A stretch of 64,000 nt of DNA, taken from assembly GCA_050251615.1 (NCBI GenBank), contig JBFWMM010000009.1, positions 9,787 to 73,786 on the forward strand, written 5' to 3'. The notes beneath the pieces are model-generated. The model did no database searches and was not told the origin of the DNA. It saw only the letters and a program-made list of their open reading frames with translations. The position numbers were made by a program, and so were the translations under genes. The DNA comes from Sedimentisphaera sp050251615. Its GTDB lineage: Bacteria; Planctomycetota; Phycisphaerae; Sedimentisphaerales; Sedimentisphaeraceae. This document shows positions 11,336-18,500 of the stretch, piece by piece (position 1 is the first letter of the stretch; the number at the start of each line of letters is the position of its first letter).

Positions 11336-11497
11336 ATGGTTGAAAATCTATTCCCCTGCCCTGCCCCGCCCCGACGCGGCGCCGCGCCGCGTATCTATGC
11401 GTACAGAGATTGCAATCCGCAGTATGCAGGGCTTCTTAAAATCGGCTACAGGCCCGCGGAGCGCAACCTGTCCATCGATATGAACAGCGGGAAATAA
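11336..11497 (+). pseudogene. In-frame chimera: start of helicase gene joined to end of deacetylase gene
   Basis: A 53-codon open frame. Codons 1-38 (MVENLFP...RIYAYRDCN...GLLKIGY) copy the first codons of the GIY-YIG/helicase gene at 14215, including the identical 19-base leader AAGGAAACAGAAGTRATGG. From GGCTACA onward (11444-11450) the sequence switches to the last codons of the polysaccharide deacetylase gene (PAERNLSIDMNSxK-stop, 10346-10399) with two base differences in 55. GGCTACA is present in both parents, so the joint is at a 7-base shared sequence. The frame is kept across the joint and from ATG to stop. A functional peptide is unlikely; this is best read as a rearrangement scar. 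Confidence 0.85.
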
Positions 11498-11512
11498 ACG
11501 GAGTGAAGCGCC

Positions 11513-11540
11513 TTGACATACCTCTGTAACAGGATATTAT
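11513..11540 (+). promoter_or_regulatory. Promoter of the restriction-modification operon
   Basis: TTGACA (11513-11518), 16-base spacer, TATTAT (11535-11540), 31 bases before the TTG start of the first methyltransferase gene. The -35 box is perfect and the -10 box has one mismatch. Confidence 0.65.
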
Positions 11541-11571
11541 TTGAAATTGTTTATTTAAGGATGAGCATATA

Positions 11572-12264
11572 TTGACTGAAAAGCAGATAGTATCAAGGCA
11601 GAGAGTTGCCGACCACGGAGAAGTGTTCACGTCGCAGAGAGAGGTGAACGCGATGCTTGACCTTGTGAAGCAGGAGACAGAGCGCATTGAATCGCGGTTC
11701 TTAGAGCCCGCCTGCGGCACGGGAAACTTTCTCACCGAAATCCTCAGGAGAAAGCTTGCCGTCGTAAAAAGAAGATACGCAAAATCACAGCTCGATTACG
11801 AAATATACGCTTTTACCGCCATCGCAAGCATATACGGCATAGACCTGCTCGAAGACAACACCATAAGATGCAGGGAGCGCCTGTTTGAAATCTTCGATGA
11901 AGAGTATTCAAAGCTCTACAAAACAAAGGCCAGGGGCTATATCAGAGACGCCATACGCTACGCCTTGCAGGTGAATATAATTCTCGGAGACGCCCTTACC
12001 CTCAAATCAACAGCAGGCGAGGATATAGCGTTTGCGGAGTGGTCGGTTGTGGGCGGGAGGATTAAGCGCAAGGATTATACATACAACGAGCTTCTCGGTA
12101 ATAATGAGGTGCGCGCGGAGCCGCTGTTTTCCGATCTCGGCGAGGAGCTGTATCTCCCTGAGCCTGTAAGAGATTTTCCATTGCAAACATTAGAGGAGAT
12201 TGCAAATGAATGGACAGAGCTACAAACTCGACATCCTGAACTGCCTTGCCAATCTGAGCAATGA
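11572..12264 (+). CDS. Small SAM-dependent DNA methyltransferase-like protein
   Basis: 230 residues. It has a well-formed SAM-binding motif I (FLEPACGTGNFL, about 43-54), an acidic motif in SIYGIDLLEDN, and ILGDAL, all in the order of N6-adenine methyltransferases. It lacks the catalytic motif IV (N/D-P-P-Y/F) before it ends. The N-terminal stretch GEVFTSQREVNAMLDL is similar to DEVFTPPGLVNAMLDT in the next protein, so the two are related. The start is a TTG at 11572, ten bases after AAGGA; the nearby ATG at 11561 meets a stop after three codons. It overlaps the next gene by 59 bases. It probably works with the next product as a modification unit of the restriction system; the division of labour is inference. 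Confidence 0.8.
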   Translation: MTEKQIVSRQRVADHGEVFTSQREVNAMLDLVKQETERIESRFLEPACGTGNFLTEILRRKLAVVKRRYAKSQLDYEIYAFTAIASIYGIDLLEDNTIRCRERLFEIFDEEYSKLYKTKARGYIRDAIRYALQVNIILGDALTLKSTAGEDIAFAEWSVVGGRIKRKDYTYNELLGNNEVRAEPLFSDLGEELYLPEPVRDFPLQTLEEIANEWTELQTRHPELPCQSEQ

Positions 12265-13705
12265 TGAGGTGTTTACGCCGCCAGGGCTTGTAAACGCCAT
12301 GCTTGATACACTCCCCGCTGAGCTTTGGAGCGATAAAAACGCCAGATTTCTCGACCCGTTCACAAAGAGCGGGGTGTTTTTAAGAGAGATTGCAAAGAGG
12401 CTTTTGGAAGGGCTCGAAGAAGAAATACCCGATTTGCAGCAGCGAATTAACCACATCTACCAAAATCAGCTCTTCGGCATCGCAATCACCCGTCTCACAG
12501 CCCTTATGGCCAGAAGAACCCTCTACTGCGCAAAACATGCAAACAGCAGATACTGCGTGTGCGAGGGCTTTGATACAGAAGCGGGCAACATCCGCTTTAC
12601 TCCGATAAAGCACAGCTGGCATAAAGGCAAATGCACTTTCTGCGGAGCGAGCGAGGCAGTGTATGCCAGAGATGAGGGCCTCGAATCGCACGCTTATGAA
12701 TTTATACACACAGAAAACCCCGAAGGGATATTTAGAGATATGAAGTTTGATGTTATTGTAGGAAACCCCCCGTATCAGCTCAGCGATGGAGGATATGGAA
12801 TAAGTGCAGGGCCTATTTACAACAAGTTTGTTGAGCAGGCAAAGAAGATGAATCCCCGGTTTATCACAATGATTATACCTGCAAGATGGTTTGCTGGCGG
12901 AAAAGGATTGGATAGTTTTCGCGCTGAAATGCTGTCAGACAAAAGAATTAGAATTATTCATGATTTTCCTGAAGCATTTGATTGTTTCCCAGGTGTGCAG
13001 ATAAAGGGCGGCGTATGCTATTTCTTATGGAACAGAGAAAACAAAGGAGATTGTACTGTATATACACATAGAGGTAGTTCGATAAGCGAACCCCAATCTC
13101 GCCCATTGTTAGAGGAAGGCTGTGAAACATTTATTCGATACAATGTTGCTGTAGACATACTTCATAAAGTCCGATTGTTTTGCGAAGGTTCTATTGAAAA
13201 AAGTGTCAGTTCAAGGCAGCCTTTTGGATTACCAACAACATTTCACGGCAGAAAAGAGCAAAAACAAAACGATGTTACGGTTTTTGAAAACCAAGGCATA
13301 TCCTATACGGAGAAAGAGACTATTAAGAAAAACATTGACGTAATCAACAGGTATAAAGTTTTTTTACCAAGGGCCGGAAGTGGCAGCGATGCTTTCCCTC
13401 ACTCTATTTTAGGAAAGCCCTTTTTCGGGGATAAGATGACTGTGTGCAGTGAAACTTACATATTCTTTGGCCCCTATGATTCTAAAGAAGAATGTCAAAA
13501 TGTAATTTCGTACATTTCTACGCGTTTTTTCAGGTTCTTGGCAATGCTAAAGAAAGTTACGCAAAGCACAACACGAAGCATATATACGTATGTCCCCGTT
13601 CAGGATTTCAGCAAGCCGTGGACAGATGAAGAGCTTTACGAGAAGTATGGTCTGGAAGAAAGTGAAATAGCGTTTATCGAGAGCATGATCCGCCCGATGG
13701 AGTAA
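12206..13705 (+). CDS. Eco57I-like DNA adenine methyltransferase / specificity protein
   Basis: 499 residues. A motif I-like segment FLDPFTKSGVFLREI is present near the N-terminus but departs from the usual GxG core. The catalytic motif IV is clear (VIVGNPPYQL, about 186-195), followed by MIIPARWFAGG. The cysteines CTFCGAS suggest a small metal-binding insert. The C-terminal half would carry DNA recognition, as in Eco57I-type enzymes. The ATG at 12206 is preceded by GAGGAGATTGCAA, a strong ribosome site inside the upstream gene. It is in the same operon as the small methyltransferase-like protein and the GIY-YIG/helicase, with the truncated BRO-N gene between. The whole set looks like an ATP-dependent restriction-modification system. 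Confidence 0.85.
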   Translation: MNGQSYKLDILNCLANLSNDEVFTPPGLVNAMLDTLPAELWSDKNARFLDPFTKSGVFLREIAKRLLEGLEEEIPDLQQRINHIYQNQLFGIAITRLTALMARRTLYCAKHANSRYCVCEGFDTEAGNIRFTPIKHSWHKGKCTFCGASEAVYARDEGLESHAYEFIHTENPEGIFRDMKFDVIVGNPPYQLSDGGYGISAGPIYNKFVEQAKKMNPRFITMIIPARWFAGGKGLDSFRAEMLSDKRIRIIHDFPEAFDCFPGVQIKGGVCYFLWNRENKGDCTVYTHRGSSISEPQSRPLLEEGCETFIRYNVAVDILHKVRLFCEGSIEKSVSSRQPFGLPTTFHGRKEQKQNDVTVFENQGISYTEKETIKKNIDVINRYKVFLPRAGSGSDAFPHSILGKPFFGDKMTVCSETYIFFGPYDSKEECQNVISYISTRFFRFLAMLKKVTQSTTRSIYTYVPVQDFSKPWTDEELYEKYGLEESEIAFIESMIRPME

Positions 13706-13948
13706 AGAGAATGTCCGGCAGACAAAGCAGACTCAATCGGACGTGGGGAGTGTGTAAAGCCGAGTCCGCGAGGGGCGCGAGGGGGTCGCTGAGTCCGGCA
13801 ATAGCCTTTAGCCCGCGAAGGAGAATAAGATGTTTGACAATGAAGAGAGCCGCGAGCCGCTGAGTGAGTAGCTTGCCGCAAACCATCTGAAAACGGCGGT
13901 TTTACCGAAAGACTGTACAGAGTGAGAAAAGACAAGGAAACAGAAGTA
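13706..13948. other. Degraded interval between methyltransferase and BRO-N genes
   Basis: No convincing gene. An ATG at 13711 sits behind the ribosome site GGAGTAAAGAGA but its 50-codon frame has biased, low-complexity content. At 13830 a second ATG behind AAGGAGAATAAG opens 13 codons (MFDNEESREPLSE), then a TAG, then 17 more codons in the same frame (LAANHLKTAVLPKDCTE) up to a TGA at 13922-13924. A single C-to-T change (CAG to TAG) would explain this, so a small broken gene is possible. Confidence 0.35.
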
Positions 13949-14182
13949 ATGGCAAAGGATTATAAGGTTTCCGTTCGCTTCTTTGACGATACCGAGGTCC
14001 GTGCCGTCTGGGATGAAGAAAAGTCCAAATGGTGGTTCAGCGTGGTGGATATTGTCGCCGTTCTGACCGGCAGCAAAGCCCCGCGTAAATACTGGTCTGT
14101 TTTGAAGACACGCTTAAAGCAGAAAAAACCGCAGTTGGCTACAAATTGTAGTCAACTGAAATTGACCGCGCGTGAAATCTGA
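13949..14182 (+). pseudogene. Truncated BRO-N domain protein
   Basis: 77 codons from ATG 13949 matching the beginning of the BRO family N-terminal domain (VRAVWDEEKSKWWFSVVDIV, then SKAPRKYWSVLKTRL and QLATNCSQLKLTA). In intact proteins the domain continues after this point with further conserved residues; here it breaks off at AREI-stop. The break coincides with the first base of the TGAAATCTGACAAA sequence that also begins the duplicated leader at 11294. BRO-N proteins are DNA-binding proteins common in phages and other mobile elements. Its leader AAGGAAACAGAAGTAATGG is identical to that of the helicase gene. It is probably a leftover of an insertion and of recombination within the leader repeat. 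Confidence 0.7.
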
Positions 14183-14214
14183 CAAAGAAAACAAAGGCTA
14201 AGGAAACAGAAGTA

Positions 14215-16737
14215 ATGGTTGAAAATCTATTCCCCGGCCCCCCCGCCGCGGTGCCGCGTATCTATGCGTACAGAGATTGTAATCCGCAGTATGCAGGGCT
14301 TCTTAAAATCGGCTACACTACAAGGAATGCCGCAACGCGTATTGCAGAGCAGTATCCCCAGCACCTCGGCAAGCCCTATGAGATAGTGTTTAATGAGCCG
14401 GCTCTGCGAAGCGATGGCACGGATTTCAATGACCATGCCATTCATAGAAAGCTAAAATCCCGCAAAGAGGGTAAGGAGTGGTACAGGTGCGGCGTTGAGG
14501 ATGTTCGCGCGGCGTATATAGCGGTGCTTGAAAATAAGGAGATGGATGTCGAACGAACGCAAAACTTCGTAATGAGGCCCGAGCAGGTTGAGGCTGTGCG
14601 AAAGACAGCTGATTATTTCCGCGAGCCCTGCGAAGAAAACGAGAGCAAGCGCTTTCTCTGGAACGCGAAAATGCGCTTCGGTAAAACATTCGCCTCTTAT
14701 CAGCTTGCCAAAGAGATGGGATGGAAGAGGGTGCTCGTGCTTACGTTCAAGCCCGCTGTGCAGAGCGCGTGGGAGGAAGACATAAAAACGCATACGGATT
14801 TCGAGGGCTGGCAGTTTATCAGCCGCGACAACGATCTCACCTACGAAAACTGCGATAAGGATAAGCCGGTAGTCTGCTTTGGCTCATTTCAGGATTATCT
14901 CGGTGTAACAGAATCGGGCGCAATCAAGGTAAAAAATGAATGGGTGCATGCGGTTCACTGGGACTGCGTAATGCTTGATGAATATCACTTCGGCGCATGG
15001 CGCGAGAGCGCGCGGGATCTTGTGGAAGGAGAGCAGGATAAAGCGGCCGCAGATGAGCTTGGCGAGGCGCTGGATTATTACGAAGAAGGTAATATGCCCA
15101 TCACCGCCAACTATTACCTTTACCTCTCAGGAACCCCTTTCCGCGCACTGACAGACGGGGAATTTCTGGAAGACCAGATCTTTAACTGGACATACTCCGA
15201 TGAGCAGAAAGCAAAAGAAAACCGGTCTGCGGAAAGCGGCCCCAATCCTTACGCCGCTTTGCCGAAAATGGTACTGCTTACCTACAAACTTCCGCAGGAT
15301 ATTACGGGGGTTATCGAGCAGACAGGCAATGATGAGTTTGATTTGAATGTATTCTTCGCCGCTGAGGGCTCCGGCAAAAACGCCAAATTCAAGCGCGAGG
15401 ATGATGTTCAGAAGTGGCTGAGCCTCATCCGCGGCTCGTTCAGGCCTGCGCAGGTGGATGCGATAAGAGAGGGGAACAAGCGCCCGCCGATGCCGTTTTC
15501 ACATGCCCCTCTATTGAGCGTGCTGAATCATACTGTATGGTTTATGCCGAACGTGGCGGCTTGTTATGCGATGAAAAACCTGCTTGAATCTCCACAAAAC
15601 GCTTTCTACCACGATTATAAAATCGTGGCGGCGGCGGGTACAAAAGCAGGCATAGGGCTTAAAGCGCTCCCGCCTGTGTATAAGGCGATGGCTAACCCTC
15701 TTGATAGCAAATCCATCACGCTCACCTGCGGCAAGCTCACAACAGGCGTAACGGTGCGGCCGTGGACGGGTATTTTTATGCTTAGAAACTGCTCGTCCCC
15801 CGAGACCTATTTTCAGGCGGCTTTCAGGGTGCAATCGCCCTGGACGGTTGAACGTGAAGACAGGAGCGGCCAAGATATTCTAAAGCTTGAGTGCTATGTG
15901 TTTGATTTCGCCCCCAACCGCGCGCTGACGCATATTGTCAACTACAGCTCCCGCCTCGATATGAATGATGACAGCTCACCGGAGCAGAAGATTGAGGAGT
16001 TTGTGAAATTCCTGCCCGTTCTATCATATGATGGCAGCGGTATGCGCCCAATAAATGCAAGTCAAATCCTTGAGATAGCCACAAGCAACACCACCGCCAC
16101 TCTTCTTGCGCGCAGATGGCAAAGCGCGTTGCTTGTGAATGTGGACGATAACACCTTGAAGAGGCTGCTTAACAGCGAGGACGCTCTTGCGGCGCTTGCC
16201 AAAATTGAGGCCTTCCGCACGCTCAATCAAGACCTTGAGACAATCATAAACCGTTCGGAGGCCTTGAAGAAAGCAAAGAAAGAAAAGGGCGAAAATGAGC
16301 ATCTTGAAAAGGAAGAGAAAAAAGAACTTTCAGACGAAGAAAAAGATATAAAGAGCCTGCGAAAGCAGGTGCAGGATAAGCTGGTGAAATTCGCGGCGAG
16401 GATTCCGATATTTATGTATCTCTCCGATTTCCGCGAAAGGTGCCTGAAAGATGTTATCACGAAATGCGAGCCCGGGCTGTTTACCGGCGTAACCGGGCTT
16501 ACGATAAAAGATTTCGAGTTGCTTGTGAGCCTTGGCATTTTTAATGACAAGAAGATGAATGAGGCGGTTGCGGGCTTCAAGAGATATGAAGACGCCAGCC
16601 TCAATTATACGGGTATCTGCAAATATGATAAGAGTGAAATGGGGCTGTGGGATACGAGCATTCATGATAAAAGTAAAGTGGGGCTGTGGGATACGAGCAT
16701 TTTTCATCAAGAGTTATTCAATGAGGAAGCGGACTAA
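14215..16737 (+). CDS. Restriction protein with N-terminal GIY-YIG nuclease and DEAD-like helicase domains
   Basis: 840 residues. The N-terminus (about 16-85) is a GIY-YIG nuclease of the T5orf172 type (RIYAYRDCN, GLLKIGYTTRNAATRI). From about 120 a superfamily 2 helicase follows, with Walker A MRFGKT (Lys157), Walker B DEYH (255-258), SGTPF, and the C-terminal lobe with TGVTVRPW and QAAFRVQSPW. Residues about 680-720 are charged and probably a coiled coil. The protein ends with a 13-residue duplication (DKSEMGLWDTSIH / DKSKVGLWDTSIF). It should couple ATP-driven DNA movement to cleavage, the restriction part of a system whose modification part is encoded just upstream. The ATG at 14215 is preceded by AAGGAAACAGAAGTA. 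Its first 130 bases including the leader are duplicated at 11294-11450. Confidence 0.85.
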   Translation: MVENLFPGPPAAVPRIYAYRDCNPQYAGLLKIGYTTRNAATRIAEQYPQHLGKPYEIVFNEPALRSDGTDFNDHAIHRKLKSRKEGKEWYRCGVEDVRAAYIAVLENKEMDVERTQNFVMRPEQVEAVRKTADYFREPCEENESKRFLWNAKMRFGKTFASYQLAKEMGWKRVLVLTFKPAVQSAWEEDIKTHTDFEGWQFISRDNDLTYENCDKDKPVVCFGSFQDYLGVTESGAIKVKNEWVHAVHWDCVMLDEYHFGAWRESARDLVEGEQDKAAADELGEALDYYEEGNMPITANYYLYLSGTPFRALTDGEFLEDQIFNWTYSDEQKAKENRSAESGPNPYAALPKMVLLTYKLPQDITGVIEQTGNDEFDLNVFFAAEGSGKNAKFKREDDVQKWLSLIRGSFRPAQVDAIREGNKRPPMPFSHAPLLSVLNHTVWFMPNVAACYAMKNLLESPQNAFYHDYKIVAAAGTKAGIGLKALPPVYKAMANPLDSKSITLTCGKLTTGVTVRPWTGIFMLRNCSSPETYFQAAFRVQSPWTVEREDRSGQDILKLECYVFDFAPNRALTHIVNYSSRLDMNDDSSPEQKIEEFVKFLPVLSYDGSGMRPINASQILEIATSNTTATLLARRWQSALLVNVDDNTLKRLLNSEDALAALAKIEAFRTLNQDLETIINRSEALKKAKKEKGENEHLEKEEKKELSDEEKDIKSLRKQVQDKLVKFAARIPIFMYLSDFRERCLKDVITKCEPGLFTGVTGLTIKDFELLVSLGIFNDKKMNEAVAGFKRYEDASLNYTGICKYDKSEMGLWDTSIHDKSKVGLWDTSIFHQELFNEEAD

Positions 16738-16835
16738 GCGGACCTGGCGGACTCAAGCGCTATGCCCGCTATGTCCACTGAATCCGCGCCTGCCGATGAT
16801 ATACCCTTTCCGGCAATGTTCCGTGTAGTGAGGTA

Positions 16836-16863
16836 TTGACAAACGCCACCGAAAAACTATAAA
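16836..16863 (+). promoter_or_regulatory. Promoter of araA
   Basis: TTGACA (16836-16841), 16-base spacer, TATAAA (16858-16863), 57 bases before the araA ATG. Confidence 0.7.
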
Positions 16864-16920
16864 TGGAGCCGATGGTTTCATTTTATGGTTATGTTAGCAT
16901 GGTTAGATAAAGGTTAAGCA

Positions 16921-18417
16921 ATGACGACACTCAAAAATTACGAGGTATGGTTCGTTACGGGCAGCCAGCATTTGTATGGCCCCGAAACTCTCAAACAGGT
17001 GGCGCTCGACTCCGAGCAAATCGCGAAAGGGCTGGATGCCTCGCCTGCGATTCCGTGTAAAGTGGTATTCAAGCCGACGGTAAAAACGCCGGACGAAATC
17101 ACGCAGCTCTGTGTTGAAGCCAACACAAACCCCGCCTGTGTGGGCCTGATTACCTGGATGCACACGTTCAGCCCCGCGAAGATGTGGATCGGTGGCCTGA
17201 GCATCCTCAACAAGCCCTTCGTTCACCTCCACACCCAGTTCAACCGCGACATTCCGTGGGACAGCATCGATATGGACTTTATGAATCTCAACCAGTCCGC
17301 GCATGGCGGCCGCGAGTTCGGGTTTATTTGCAGCCGTATGCGCAAGAACCGCAAGGTTGTTGTGGGGCACTGGCAGGATGAGGAAGTTGTGGCGAAGGTT
17401 GGCGCGTGGATGAGAGCGGCCTGCGGCTGGAACGAGTGGCAGGGAATGAAGGTTGTACGCTTCGGCGATAATATGCGCGAAGTAGCGGTAACAGAAGGCG
17501 ACAAAGTCGAAGCGCAGAAGCAGTTCGGCTTCTCTGTAAACGGCTATGGCGTCGGCGATCTGGTTGCTGTAATCGACAAGGTTACAGATGCCGAAATCGA
17601 AGCGATGATGGACGCATACAAAGCGGAGTACACAATCAACCTCCCTGAAGAACAGATGGAATGTGTTCGCAGCTCCGCGAAGATCGAATGCGGCATGCGC
17701 AAATTCCTCGAAAATGGCAACTTCAAGGCCTTCACTACTACATTCGAAGACCTCCACGGCCTCGTGCAACTCCCCGGCCTGCCCTGTCAGCGTTTGATGG
17801 CAGACGGCTATGGCTTCGGCGCCGAAGGCGACTGGAAAACGGCCGCTCTCGTACGCGCGATGAAGGTTATGGCGGCCGGCCTCAAAGGCGGCACATCCTT
17901 CATGGAAGACTACACCTACCACCTGAACCCCGCAGACCCGAAGGTGCTCGGCTCGCATATGCTTGAGGTCTGCCCGACAATCGGCGCAAGCAAGCCTGCG
18001 CTGGAAGTGCACCCGCTCGGCATCGGCGGCAAGGCAGACCCGCCACGTCTCGTATTCAACACGGCACTCGGCAATGGAATCAATGTGTCGGTGATGGACA
18101 TGGGCAACCGCTTCCGGATGCTCATCAATCCCTGCGAGGTTGTCGCACCCGACGCAGAGCTGCCGAAGCTCCCCGTGGCGAGGGTTGTATGGAAGCCCGC
18201 ACCTGACCTTAAAACCGCGGCAACCGCCTGGATCCTCGGCGGCGGCGCACACCACACCTGTTTCAGCATGGCTCTCACAAGCGAGATGATGGAAGACTTC
18301 GCCGAGATGGCAGGTATCGAATACCTCCACATCGACAACGACACAACCGTTGGCGGCTTCAAGAAAGACATCCGTACAAACGAAGTCTATTATATGCTCG
18401 CCAAGGCACTTTCATAA
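16921..18417 (+). CDS. araA: L-arabinose isomerase
   Basis: 498 residues, the normal size. It converts L-arabinose to L-ribulose using a divalent metal. Typical segments are EVWFVTGSQHLYG at the start, GLITWMHTFSPAKMWI, HTQFNRDIPWDSIDMDFMNLNQ-type core (residues about 105-130), and GASKPALEVHPLGIGGK with the late histidine motif GGAHHT. The metal-binding glutamates and histidines expected for the family appear to be present. A sodium/solute symporter gene follows 83 bases downstream, presumably for sugar entry. No ribulokinase or epimerase gene is next to it, so the rest of the pathway must be elsewhere. Confidence 0.98.
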   Translation: MTTLKNYEVWFVTGSQHLYGPETLKQVALDSEQIAKGLDASPAIPCKVVFKPTVKTPDEITQLCVEANTNPACVGLITWMHTFSPAKMWIGGLSILNKPFVHLHTQFNRDIPWDSIDMDFMNLNQSAHGGREFGFICSRMRKNRKVVVGHWQDEEVVAKVGAWMRAACGWNEWQGMKVVRFGDNMREVAVTEGDKVEAQKQFGFSVNGYGVGDLVAVIDKVTDAEIEAMMDAYKAEYTINLPEEQMECVRSSAKIECGMRKFLENGNFKAFTTTFEDLHGLVQLPGLPCQRLMADGYGFGAEGDWKTAALVRAMKVMAAGLKGGTSFMEDYTYHLNPADPKVLGSHMLEVCPTIGASKPALEVHPLGIGGKADPPRLVFNTALGNGINVSVMDMGNRFRMLINPCEVVAPDAELPKLPVARVVWKPAPDLKTAATAWILGGGAHHTCFSMALTSEMMEDFAEMAGIEYLHIDNDTTVGGFKKDIRTNEVYYMLAKALS

Positions 18418-18500
18418 GCGTTTTAAGTGAAAGCTCCGTTATGAAAAAAACAACTTCATATTAAGTTATTAACTATGCAGAAAGGTTATTGAGGGTTGTT

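Noticed and set aside
13711..13863. Fifty-codon frame after the methyltransferase gene
   Set aside because: It has a plausible ribosome site, but the composition is low-complexity and it reads through a dispersed repeat; kept only as part of the degraded interval.
16903..18330. 475-codon frame on the minus strand
   Set aside because: Antisense shadow of araA, with no family motifs.
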